Assembly (NCBI GenBank): GCA_031426735.1
Contig: JASJPK010000001.1
Coordinates: 1-28,850 of the forward strand
Origin: PFJX01 sp031426735
GTDB taxonomy: Bacteria > Pseudomonadota > Gammaproteobacteria > Burkholderiales > Thiobacillaceae
Direction of reading: 5' to 3'
Length of the DNA: 28,850 nt
Below the pieces are notes generated by a model, which ran no database searches, was not told where the DNA came from, and worked only from the letters and a program-made list of their open reading frames with translations. Shown here piece after piece: positions 1 through 6,795 of this stretch (position 1 is its first letter; every line of letters starts with the position of its first letter). Position numbers and translations under genes: made by a program.

Positions 1-83
1 TCAAGACCGGCAAACGCCGCGTCGTCGAGTATTTCCTGAGCCCGCTGATGCAGTATGGGGATGAGAGTTTGCGCGAGCGGTGA
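1..83 (+). CDS. HlyD-family type I secretion adaptor, C-terminal end (partial)
   Basis: Only the last 26 codons are present, in the frame starting at base 3 and ending with TGA at 81-83. The translated tail reads KTGKRRVVEYFLSPLMQYGD and then ESLRER. The pattern TGxRxVxxYxLSPL followed by ESLRER is the hallmark C-terminus of HlyD-type membrane fusion proteins. In that family these proteins join an inner-membrane ABC exporter to a TolC-like outer-membrane channel. The rest of the gene, and presumably its ABC partner, lies upstream of the window. The family call rests on this short tail alone, but the tail is distinctive. Confidence 0.8.
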   Translation, partial: KTGKRRVVEYFLSPLMQYGDESLRER

Positions 84-226
84 AGCAGCGAACGAAATGT
101 TCTTCTTTCCCAAAAAAAATTTATTTGCAAAAAATAACTCTGATTAGTGGGGGGGTGGGGTGGGTGCTATTCTCGCGGCCCATTCGGCTTATCAGCCTTT
201 ACTAATCAACCCATTTAGGAGTCCGC
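84..226 (+). promoter_or_regulatory. Leader/promoter region of sat with A-rich tract and G-run
   Basis: This is a 143-bp gap between the hlyD-type stop and sat. It holds an A/T-rich stretch at about 112-140, then a G-rich run at about 148-163 with only single T interruptions, then the Shine-Dalgarno AGGAG at 217-221, five bases before the ATG at 227. I could not find a convincing pair of -35 and -10 boxes. The promoter is placed here because the upstream gene ends here and the AT-rich block is typical of promoter DNA. Confidence 0.4.
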
Positions 227-1444
227 ATGTCCCGTCTCGTGAAACCCCACGGTGGTGGCGAACTGAAGCCTCTGCTGCTCGAAGGCGCCGCTCGTGAAGC
301 TGAACTGGCCCGTGCCCAGTCTCTGCCCAAGATCAAGATGTCCTCCCGCGAAACCGGCGACCTGATCATGATGGGCATCGGCGGCTTCACCCCGCTGGAA
401 GGCTTCATGACGCATGCGGATTGGGCCGGCGTATGCGACGGCTACAAGATGGCGAATGGCCTGTTCTGGCCGATCCCGGTCACCCTGTCGACCGACACCA
501 ATACCGCGCAAACCCTCAGCCTGGGCCAGGATGTCGCGCTGGTGAACTGCGATAGCGACGAGATCATGGGCACCATGAAGGTGACCGAGATCTACGGCAT
601 CGACAAGGGCCATGAATGCATGATGGTCTACAAGACCACCGATCTGGCCCACCCCGGCGTCAAGATGGTGATGGACCAGGGCGCGATCAATCTGGCCGGT
701 CCGGTCAAAGTGCTGTCCACCGGCACCTTCAAGGAAGAGTACGGCGACCAGTTCATGACCCCCGCCGAGACCCGCGCCGCTTTCGAAAAGGCCGGCTGGT
801 CCAAGATTGCCGCGTTCCAGACCCGCAACCCGATGCACCGTTCGCATGAGTACCTGGCCAAGATCGCCATCGAAACCATGGATGGCGTGCTGATCCACTC
901 CCTGCTGGGCGCGCTGAAACCGGGCGACATCCCCGCCGAAGTGCGTTCCGAAGCAATCGGCGTCCTGGTCGACAACTACTTTGCCCCGAACACCGTGATC
1001 CAGGCCGGCTACCCGCTCGACATGCGCTATGCCGGTCCGCGCGAAGCCCTGCTGCACGCGCTGTTCCGTCAGAACTATGGCTGCTCGCACCTGATCGTCG
1101 GTCGCGACCACGCCGGCGTGGGCGACTACTACGGCCCGTTCGATGCGCAGAAGATCTTCGACGAGATCCCCGCCGGTTCCCTCGAAACCACCAACATGAA
1201 CATCGACTGGACCTTCTGGTGCAACAAGTGCGGCGGCATGGCTTCGCAGCGCACCTGCCCGCACGGCAAGGAAGACCGCATCCTGTTGTCCGGCACCAAG
1301 GTGCGTTCGATGCTGTCCGAAGGCCAGGATCTGCCGGTCGAATTCAGTCGTCCGGAAGTTGCCAAGGTGCTGCAGAAGTACTACGCAAGCTTGACCGCGG
1401 AACAGAATGTCAAGATTGAGCTGAAGGGTCATTCAGCCGCTTGA
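227..1444 (+). CDS. sat: Sulfate adenylyltransferase (ATP sulfurylase), dissimilatory type
   Basis: The protein is 405 aa and starts at ATG 227 behind a clear AGGAG. It is a homomeric Sat-type ATP sulfurylase, which interconverts APS + PPi and ATP + sulfate in the cytoplasm. Visible family motifs are QTRNPMHRSHE at residues 198-208 (nucleotide-binding HxxH region) and GRDHAGVG at 292-299. A cysteine/histidine cluster (C332, C335, C344, H346) matches the zinc-binding site of short bacterial and archaeal Sat proteins. The length fits enzymes without the APS-kinase-like C-terminal domain. It lies directly upstream of aprBA in the same direction. With APS reductase it would form the AMP-dependent indirect sulfite oxidation route, giving substrate-level ATP. 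The direction of the pathway is inferred from the likely betaproteobacterial host, not shown by the sequence. Confidence 0.97.
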   Translation: MSRLVKPHGGGELKPLLLEGAAREAELARAQSLPKIKMSSRETGDLIMMGIGGFTPLEGFMTHADWAGVCDGYKMANGLFWPIPVTLSTDTNTAQTLSLGQDVALVNCDSDEIMGTMKVTEIYGIDKGHECMMVYKTTDLAHPGVKMVMDQGAINLAGPVKVLSTGTFKEEYGDQFMTPAETRAAFEKAGWSKIAAFQTRNPMHRSHEYLAKIAIETMDGVLIHSLLGALKPGDIPAEVRSEAIGVLVDNYFAPNTVIQAGYPLDMRYAGPREALLHALFRQNYGCSHLIVGRDHAGVGDYYGPFDAQKIFDEIPAGSLETTNMNIDWTFWCNKCGGMASQRTCPHGKEDRILLSGTKVRSMLSEGQDLPVEFSRPEVAKVLQKYYASLTAEQNVKIELKGHSAA

Positions 1445-1449
1445 TTAAC

Positions 1450-1485
1450 GGCCAGCCGCGCGATAAGGCAAGAGCAAGGCTGGCC
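1450..1485 (+). terminator. Hairpin after sat (attenuator or weak terminator)
   Basis: A perfect 8-bp inverted repeat, GGCCAGCC (1450-1457) and GGCTGGCC (1478-1485), starts six bases after the sat stop codon. The loop is 20 nt and only a short, interrupted T-rich stretch follows. It is better seen as an mRNA-processing or partial termination element than a strong terminator. Confidence 0.5.
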
Positions 1486-1499
1486 ATTTGTATTTAGAC

Positions 1500-1560
1500 A
1501 CCGAGCCCGCCGGAAGCGGATTCGCGATACGCCCCCGGCCAAGGTTGGGCTCGGTTTTTC
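1500..1560 (+). terminator. Rho-independent terminator-like hairpin between sat and aprB
   Basis: ACCGAGCCC (1500-1508) pairs perfectly with GGGCTCGGT (1547-1555), and the T-run ends at 1559. An inner stem GCCGG (1509-1513) with CCGGC (1535-1539) stacks on the outer one. It would end or dampen sat transcription, so aprBA probably has its own promoter in 1561-1612 or depends on read-through. Confidence 0.65.
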
Positions 1561-1600
1561 TGAATGGGCCGCGTGGTTTGAAAAAACCGATGAGCGCGGA

Positions 1601-1614
1601 TTGTTAGCTAACAA
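1601..1614. promoter_or_regulatory. 14-bp perfect palindrome touching the aprB ribosome binding site
   Basis: TTGTTAGCTAACAA is identical to its reverse complement. Its last two bases are the first two of the AAGGAG Shine-Dalgarno (1613-1618), eight bases before the aprB ATG at 1627. It could be an operator or a small RNA stem that controls access to the RBS. No regulator is identified. Confidence 0.45.
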
Positions 1615-1626
1615 GGAGTGATTTGA

Positions 1627-2100
1627 ATGCCAACCTTCGTCCGTACCGACAAGTGCGACGGCTGCAAGGGTCAAGATAAGACCGCCTGCATGTACATCTG
1701 CCCGCACGACCTGATGAAACTGGACCGTGATGGTTCCGAAACCGGCCATGCCATGAAGTCTTTCAACCAGGAACCCGAGCAGTGCTGGGAGTGCTATTCC
1801 TGCGTGAAGATTTGCCCGCAGCAAGCTATCGAATGCCGCCACTACGCCGACGTCGTTCCCCTCGGCGGTTCCGTGCAGCCCCTGCGTGGTTCCGACTCCA
1901 TCATGTGGACCATCAAGTTCCGTAATGGCGTGCTGAAGCGCTTCAAGTTCCCGATCCGTACCACCCCCGAGGGTTCCATCGACTGCTACGGCGGCAAGCC
2001 CATGCCCAAGCTGGCCGAAATCACCGAGACCGGTTCCTTCACCCGCGACATGATGGGTGGTTACCGCGCCGGCAACCCCGCCGAACTGATCCGCAAGTAA
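1627..2100 (+). CDS. aprB: Adenylylsulfate reductase beta subunit (ferredoxin-like)
   Basis: The protein is 157 aa with a strong AAGGAG eight bases upstream of the ATG. It is the iron-sulfur subunit that moves electrons to and from the FAD subunit AprA. Eight cysteines give two [4Fe-4S] clusters: C10, C13, C21 and C25, and C53, C56, C59 and C63. As usual in AprB, the first cluster has a longer insertion between its second and third cysteines than ordinary ferredoxins. The C-terminal third has no cluster motif; in solved Apr structures this tail wraps around the alpha subunit. The aprA start lies 27 bases downstream, so the two are certainly cotranscribed. Length and order (B before A) are normal for the family. 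Confidence 0.97.
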   Translation: MPTFVRTDKCDGCKGQDKTACMYICPHDLMKLDRDGSETGHAMKSFNQEPEQCWECYSCVKICPQQAIECRHYADVVPLGGSVQPLRGSDSIMWTIKFRNGVLKRFKFPIRTTPEGSIDCYGGKPMPKLAEITETGSFTRDMMGGYRAGNPAELIRK

Positions 2101-2127
2101 TCCCGGTTAAATAGAGAGGTAACTGAA

Positions 2128-4164
2128 ATGGCTGGTGAATTTGGAAATCCGGAAGTCATCCAGGAAGAAGTCGACGTCCTGATGATTGGTGGCGGCATGG
2201 CCAACTGTGGCGCCGCATACGAAATCGTTCGCTGGGCTGATGCCGCCAAGGCTGAGCTCGGTATGGATCTGAAGATCAAGCTGGTCGACAAGGCCGCCAT
2301 GGACCGCTCCGGCGCCGTGGCTCAAGGTCTGTCCGCCATCAACACCTACATCGGCACCGAGCAGGATCCCGCCGATTACGCCCGTATGGTCGCCAACGAC
2401 CTGATGGGTATCACCCGTGACGATTTGGCCTACGACCTGGGCCGTAACGTTGACGATTCCGTGCACCTGTTCGAAGAGTGGGGCCTGCCCATTTGGAAAA
2501 CCGATGCCAACGGCGAGCGTCATGACGGCGCTGCCGCCATCGGCGAAGGCCTGCCCGCACTGAAGGACGGCGGCAAGCCCGTGCGTTCCGGCAAGTGGCA
2601 GATCATGATCAACGGCGAATCCTACAAGTGGATCGTCGCTGAAGCCGCCAAGAAGGCCCTGGGCATGGACCGCGTTGAAGAGCGTATCTTCATCGTCAAG
2701 CTGGTCAACGACAAGAACGACAAGAACCGCATCGCCGGCGCTGTTGGTTTCTCTACGCGTAACCACACTCTGCACGTTTACAAAGCCAAAGCCATCCTGC
2801 TGGCTGCCGGCGGTTGCGTGAACATCTTCCGTCCCCGTTCCGTTGGTGAAGGTACCGGCCGCGCCTGGTACCCGGTGTGGAACGCGGGTTCCACCTACGC
2901 GATGGCTGCTGAAGCCGGCGCTGAGCTGACCATGATGGAAAACCGTTTCGTGCCTTGCCGTTTCAAAGACGGTTACGGCCCGGTCGGCGCCTGGTTCCTG
3001 CTGTTCAAGGCCCGCGCTACCAACGGTTATGGCGAAGACTACCTGACCAAGAACAAGGCCATGCTGGACCAGTACCCCCCGTACGGTCAGGCTGCCGTTC
3101 CCGCTTCCTGCCTGCGTAACCACGTTATGCTGAAGGAAATGAAGGAAGGCCGTGGTCCGATCTGGATGGACACCGTGACCGCGCTGGGCAACCTGCGCAA
3201 GACCCTGTCCGAGCGTGAAGTCAAGCACTTGGAAGCCGAAGCCTGGGAAGACTTCCTGGACATGTGTATCGGCCAGTGCGGTATCTGGGTTGGCGAGAAC
3301 ATCGAGCCGGAGAAGAAGAACTCCGAACTGATGCCGACCGAGCCCTACCTGCTGGGTTCGCACTCCGGTTGCTGCGGTATCTGGGTTTCCGGCCCGACCG
3401 ACGTGGGTGCCCCCACCGACGAACTGCACCCCGACGCAGCCAAGATCCCCGCTCACCTGCCGAAGGGCTGGAACTGGGGCTATCGCGGCATGACCACGGT
3501 GAACGGTCTGTTCACCGCCGGTGACGGCGTGGGCGCTTCCGGCCACAAGTTCTCCTCCGGCTCGCACGCCGAAGGCCGCATGTGTGCCAAGTCCATGGTC
3601 AAGTACTGCATCGACAACAAGGACTTCAAACCCGAGCTGGACACCACCGTCGAGCAACTGGTTGAAGAGATCTACCGTCCGGTGCGCACCTACCTGGAAT
3701 TCAAGGACTACACCACCGCGATCGACGTCAACCCCAACTACATCACCCCCAAGATGCTGCAGTTCCGTCTGCAGAAGATCATGGACGAGTACGTTGCCGG
3801 CGTGGCTACCTACTACAACACCAACGACAAGATGTTGGCGATTGCAGAAGAGAAGCTGAACATGCTGAAGGAAGACGCCATGAAGATGCGTGCGAAAGAC
3901 CTGCACGAACTCCTGCGCGCCTGGGAAAACTACCACCGTATCCTGACGGCGGAAGCCCACATGAAGCACATCCAGTTCCGTGAAGAAAGCCGTTACCCCG
4001 GCTTCTACTACCGTACCGACAAGAACTTTGTCGACGAGGAAAACTGGAAGTGTTTCGGCAACTCGATCTACAACAAGGAAACGAAGACCTGGACGAACTT
4101 CAAGCGCGCCCACTTCGACCTGATCGACAAGTCCAAGTTGTTCAAAGCAGCCGCCCCCCACTAA
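2128..4164 (+). CDS. aprA: Adenylylsulfate reductase alpha subunit (FAD flavoprotein)
   Basis: The protein is 678 aa, starting at ATG 2128 behind GAGAGG. It is the catalytic subunit, which in sulfur oxidisers forms APS from sulfite and AMP. The N-terminal dinucleotide-binding motif DVLMIGGGMANCG lies at about residues 16-28. A second FAD-contacting stretch, GLFTAGDGVGASGHKFSSG, lies at about 460-478. The region around SHSGCCGIW is also typical of AprA. The C-terminus is complete. Codon use in aprBA is strikingly uniform (for example a strong preference for GGC/GGT, AAG and AAC), which suggests high expression. An independent terminator follows. No membrane anchor aprM or qmoABC gene is adjacent, so the electron acceptor cannot be read from this window. 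Confidence 0.98.
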   Translation: MAGEFGNPEVIQEEVDVLMIGGGMANCGAAYEIVRWADAAKAELGMDLKIKLVDKAAMDRSGAVAQGLSAINTYIGTEQDPADYARMVANDLMGITRDDLAYDLGRNVDDSVHLFEEWGLPIWKTDANGERHDGAAAIGEGLPALKDGGKPVRSGKWQIMINGESYKWIVAEAAKKALGMDRVEERIFIVKLVNDKNDKNRIAGAVGFSTRNHTLHVYKAKAILLAAGGCVNIFRPRSVGEGTGRAWYPVWNAGSTYAMAAEAGAELTMMENRFVPCRFKDGYGPVGAWFLLFKARATNGYGEDYLTKNKAMLDQYPPYGQAAVPASCLRNHVMLKEMKEGRGPIWMDTVTALGNLRKTLSEREVKHLEAEAWEDFLDMCIGQCGIWVGENIEPEKKNSELMPTEPYLLGSHSGCCGIWVSGPTDVGAPTDELHPDAAKIPAHLPKGWNWGYRGMTTVNGLFTAGDGVGASGHKFSSGSHAEGRMCAKSMVKYCIDNKDFKPELDTTVEQLVEEIYRPVRTYLEFKDYTTAIDVNPNYITPKMLQFRLQKIMDEYVAGVATYYNTNDKMLAIAEEKLNMLKEDAMKMRAKDLHELLRAWENYHRILTAEAHMKHIQFREESRYPGFYYRTDKNFVDEENWKCFGNSIYNKETKTWTNFKRAHFDLIDKSKLFKAAAPH

Positions 4165-4184
4165 TCGGGTGCTGTAGTTAAAGG

Positions 4185-4213
4185 ACCGGGCGCCCACAAG
4201 GCGCCCGGTTTTT
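4185..4213 (+). terminator. Strong rho-independent terminator after aprA
   Basis: ACCGGGCGCC (4185-4194) and GGCGCCCGGT (4200-4209) form a perfect 10-bp GC-rich stem with the 5-nt loop CACAA, followed by a T-run. It lies about 20 bases after the aprA stop and ends the sat/apr transcription unit. Confidence 0.9.
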
Positions 4214-4235
4214 ATTTGTGGCGCATCATGAGTGC

Positions 4236-4262
4236 CCATTCGCAAATGACTCTTGCGAATGG
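4236..4262. promoter_or_regulatory. 10-bp inverted repeat upstream of the cysteine-cluster gene
   Basis: CCATTCGCAA (4236-4245) and TTGCGAATGG (4253-4262) form a perfect inverted repeat with a 7-nt spacer. It starts some 25 bases after the aprA terminator and ends 54 bases before the next start codon. An AT-rich AATATAG follows at 4276-4282, so the repeat could be an operator beside a promoter. Weak hairpin function on either strand is an alternative. Confidence 0.4.
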
Positions 4263-4316
4263 CCATTTTCATCCCAATATAGCTGTTTCATTTTTAAGCC
4301 CAGCACGAGGTATCAC

Positions 4317-5261
4317 ATGGACGAAACCCAATTCAAGGACTTGATCAAGGCATCCCCGTTTCAGGAAAGCCCGGTCACACCGACCATGCTGGAAGGCGAC
4401 AAGGAAATTCAGTTCCGCTGCCATCGCGACGTGAAGTGCTGGAATGCCTGTTGCGCCAACATCGATATCCAGCTGACGCCGTATGACATCCTGCGCCTGA
4501 AGAACCGCCTCGAAATGTCCTCGGGCGACTTCCTCAAGCAGTACACGGTGCCGTTCGAAATGGATAAGGACGGTATGCCCGGCGTCAAATTCCGGCCGGT
4601 AGCGAACGGCACCGCCTGCCAGTTCATGACACCGGAAGGCTGCGGCGTCTACGAGGATCGCCCCACCGCCTGCCGCTATTACCCGGTCGCGCTGTTGTCG
4701 CTGCGCAATCAGGAAGAAAGCGTCGACCGCACCTCCTATGCGCTGGTGCAGGAACCGCACTGCCTGGGTCACCAGGAACCGCGCAAGCTGACCATCGACG
4801 ACTACCGCAAGGAACAGGGCGTCGATGTCTACGACGAAAAGGGTCGCGGCTGGCGCCAGATGGTGTTGAAGCGGAAATCTGCCGGCCCCGGTATCGGCAA
4901 GCCGCCGGAAATTTCCAACCAGTTGTTCTTCATGGCCAGCTACGACGTCGACCGTTTCCGGGCTTTTGTCGCGAGCGATTCGTTCAACCGCACCTACGAT
5001 GTGCCGATGGAAGCGATGGCCGTGCTGCTCTCGGACGACGAGGCGCTGATGGACTTCGGTTACAACTTCCTCAAGCACGTCCTGTTCAACGAACGCTTCC
5101 TGGAAGAGCGCGATGGCGCTTACGAGGCGCGTATGGAACGCCTCAAGGTCAAGGCCGAACAGGTGCGTGAGGAATATCTGGCCAACCGCGACAAGTTGGA
5201 GGACGACAAGTACTCCGACACGCCGCGAGCAGGCGATTGCAGTTGCGGCGATAAAGAGTAA
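4317..5261 (+). CDS. YkgJ-family cysteine-cluster protein
   Basis: The protein is 314 aa. ATG 4317 is chosen because ACGAGG lies six bases upstream; a longer frame reaches back to 4218 but would overlap the inverted repeat and has no RBS. The N-terminal half carries the YkgJ/UPF0153 pattern, with C35, C41, C45 and C46 (CWNACC), then C101, C109 and C119 in RPTACRYYP. HCLGH follows near 148-152. Such cysteine sets are thought to bind zinc or an iron-sulfur cluster; the function is unknown. The C-terminal 150 residues are charged and helical, and end in a CSC motif (C308, C310). It is soluble, with no signal peptide or TM segment. It follows the apr terminator and seems to be its own unit, with the SAM hydrolase close behind. 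A role in sulfur metabolism is only suggested by position. Confidence 0.8.
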   Translation: MDETQFKDLIKASPFQESPVTPTMLEGDKEIQFRCHRDVKCWNACCANIDIQLTPYDILRLKNRLEMSSGDFLKQYTVPFEMDKDGMPGVKFRPVANGTACQFMTPEGCGVYEDRPTACRYYPVALLSLRNQEESVDRTSYALVQEPHCLGHQEPRKLTIDDYRKEQGVDVYDEKGRGWRQMVLKRKSAGPGIGKPPEISNQLFFMASYDVDRFRAFVASDSFNRTYDVPMEAMAVLLSDDEALMDFGYNFLKHVLFNERFLEERDGAYEARMERLKVKAEQVREEYLANRDKLEDDKYSDTPRAGDCSCGDKE

Positions 5262-5275
5262 GCGGGCTTACTCGC

Positions 5276-6067
5276 ATGGGCAGCGCAGGCAACCCGGATA
5301 AGGCAACGACGCCGTCGATGCTCGTGCTGTTCACCGATTACGGCTGGAGCGACCCCTACGTCGGCCAGATCAAGGCCGTGATGGCGCGGGAAGCTGCGGG
5401 CGTGCCGGTGATCGATCTGCTGCATGCAGTGCCCGATTTCAATGCCCACGCCGGCGCGCAGTTGCTCGATGCGCTGTCGCATTCCTTTCCGGCCGGTGCG
5501 GTGTTTTTCTGCGTGGTCGATCCCGGCGTTGGTGCGGCCCGGGAAGCGCTGGTGGTGGAAGCGGACGGACGCTGGTATGTCGGGCCGGACAATGGTCTGC
5601 TCTCGATTGTGGCCGGCCGCTCCCGGCCGGTCAGGGTGTGGAAGATACATTGGCGACCGGACCATCTGTCCGCCACTTTCCACGGGCGCGATCTGTTTGC
5701 ACCGATTGCCGCCTGGATTGCCGCCGGCAAATTTCCGGCCGATAAATTGACGCTGGTGGCCGAACCGAACATTCAATTCGATGCCGCCGACCTACCGCGC
5801 GTCTTGTATATCGACCACTACGGCAATGCCTGGACCGGTATCCGCGGCGGCCTGGCCGACGCCACCTCGCGACTGGAGATCAGGGGCAAGTCGCTGTCCT
5901 GGCGGCGGATATTTGCCGAAGCCGGCAAGGGCGAGGTGTTCTGGTACGTGAACAGCGTCGGTCTGATCGAGATCGCGGCAAATCGCGCCAATGCGGCGGC
6001 CTTGCTGGATTTGAAAGTGGGCGATCTGGTCAAGCTGTCCAGCCCAACACACGGGCCGGTGCATTAG
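5276..6067 (+). CDS. SAM hydrolase / SAM hydroxide adenosyltransferase (DUF62)
   Basis: The protein is 263 aa if it starts at ATG 5276. ATG 5318 (MLVLFTDYG) is an equally plausible start, since the family normally begins at this beta strand and neither site has a strong RBS. Family motifs are FTDYGWSDPYVG near the N-terminus, VVDPGVG, GPDNG, FHGRDLFAP, the IDHYGNAWT segment of the C-terminal barrel, and NSVGLIEIA near the end. Members split S-adenosylmethionine into adenosine and methionine using hydroxide. The gene starts 14 bases after the YkgJ-type gene and is probably cotranscribed with it. It converges on the small minus-strand gene ending at 6076, with only 8 bases between stop codons and no obvious terminator. 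Confidence 0.88.
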   Translation: MGSAGNPDKATTPSMLVLFTDYGWSDPYVGQIKAVMAREAAGVPVIDLLHAVPDFNAHAGAQLLDALSHSFPAGAVFFCVVDPGVGAAREALVVEADGRWYVGPDNGLLSIVAGRSRPVRVWKIHWRPDHLSATFHGRDLFAPIAAWIAAGKFPADKLTLVAEPNIQFDAADLPRVLYIDHYGNAWTGIRGGLADATSRLEIRGKSLSWRRIFAEAGKGEVFWYVNSVGLIEIAANRANAAALLDLKVGDLVKLSSPTHGPVH

Positions 6068-6075
6068 CCGCAGCG

Positions 6076-6534
6076 TTACTTCTCGTCGCGTCGCTTGCGC
6101 GGCTCGTAATGCACCACGCCGCGCATGATCTCGGAGTAGGGAAAGGCGGCGATTTCGCTATATCGCTTCAGCGCGGCCTGAACCAGCAGCGCGATGTCGC
6201 GGCCATCGTCGTTGCCTTCGTTGAAAGCCAGTATTGCCTGCAGCCCCAGCATGCCGCCGCATTGGGCGCGGATTTCCTTGCCGAACGGCCAGGGTTGCAT
6301 CGGGTCCATATGCAGCGCGAAGCGGGCGTTGGCATGCAAGGCGCGGTGGAAGTCCAGGCACAACCCGTTCGCCGCCGATTCCGTGCAGGAGATGGCTTCC
6401 CGCTCTGCCAACAGCAGTTTTCTCGATTTGTGGCAACGCACGCAGCCTGACAACAGCGCCCGTTCGAACGGGCAGGGCAGCGCGATGGCGGTGTCGCGCG
6501 CTTGTTTGTAGGCGGATTCGTCGTAGCCGGACAT
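6076..6534 (-). CDS. Conserved small cysteine-rich protein, unknown function
   Basis: The protein is 152 aa, with the start codon at 6534-6532 and CCAGG just upstream on the minus strand. I do not recognise a named family. Cysteines are unusually dense in the first 60 residues: C21, C31 and C34 (in CVRCH), C50 and C59, with another at C92. The arrangement suggests a metal or Fe-S site. CVRCH formally matches a heme-c motif, but there is no signal peptide, so a cytochrome is unlikely. It is the third gene of the unit secA, 75-aa protein, this gene, with an 18-base gap to its predecessor. The end is rich in Arg, Lys and Asp. Confidence 0.65.
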   Translation of the reverse strand: MSGYDESAYKQARDTAIALPCPFERALLSGCVRCHKSRKLLLAEREAISCTESAANGLCLDFHRALHANARFALHMDPMQPWPFGKEIRAQCGGMLGLQAILAFNEGNDDGRDIALLVQAALKRYSEIAAFPYSEIMRGVVHYEPRKRRDEK

Positions 6535-6552
6535 GCCTGGATGCAGCGGCCG

Positions 6553-6780
6553 TCAGTAGTCGTCGCCGATCAACCCGGTTTCACCTTCGCGGGGTTGCGA
6601 CAGCATATCTTCGGCGGCGAGTTCGTTTTCCGCGAAGATCATCTTGATGCTTTGGCCGCTGTTGGGCAGCAGGGTTTTGCGGTGCTCATTGGCCAGGCTC
6701 TTGGCCTCCTTGAAGCTTTCCGCAATGCCCTGCTTGGCCAGAATGTTCAGCGGGCCGATCTTGTAAACGAAATAGGGCAT
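6553..6780 (-). CDS. Conserved 75-aa hypothetical protein downstream of secA
   Basis: The protein is 75 aa, with a start codon at 6780-6778 on the minus strand and a TGA stop at 6555-6553. It begins MPYFVYKIGP, has a central helical stretch (SFKEAKSLANEHRK), a strand (IKMIFAENE) and an acidic tail ending GDDY. It has no signal peptide or TM segment. It follows secA by 15 bases in the same direction, so the two are cotranscribed. The compact alpha/beta layout and conserved-looking ends suggest a real gene. Its function is unknown, and a link to protein export is only positional. Confidence 0.6.
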   Translation of the reverse strand: MPYFVYKIGPLNILAKQGIAESFKEAKSLANEHRKTLLPNSGQSIKMIFAENELAAEDMLSQPREGETGLIGDDY

Positions 6781-6795
6781 GGCGCTCCCACCGGT

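Noticed and set aside
84..226. A riboswitch in the sat leader
   Set aside because: No conserved aptamer-like pairing (such as SAM types) could be recognised in this short AT- and G-run region.
215..1432. A 405-codon minus-strand open frame opposite sat
   Set aside because: Same cause as for aprA: GC-rich, codon-biased antisense frame with no motif and no RBS.
2107..4272. A 721-codon open frame on the minus strand opposite aprA
   Set aside because: It mirrors the strongly biased codons of aprA; its translation is Val/Gly/His-rich with no domain. It is a shadow of the real gene.
5640..6064. Minus-strand genes opposite the SAM hydrolase
   Set aside because: The DUF62 motifs on the plus strand cover the whole region, and the minus frames show no motif or RBS.
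6430..6444. A CVRCH heme-c motif in the 152-aa protein
   Set aside because: There is no signal peptide or export signal, and other nearby cysteines suggest a metal site instead. A c-type cytochrome is not supported.
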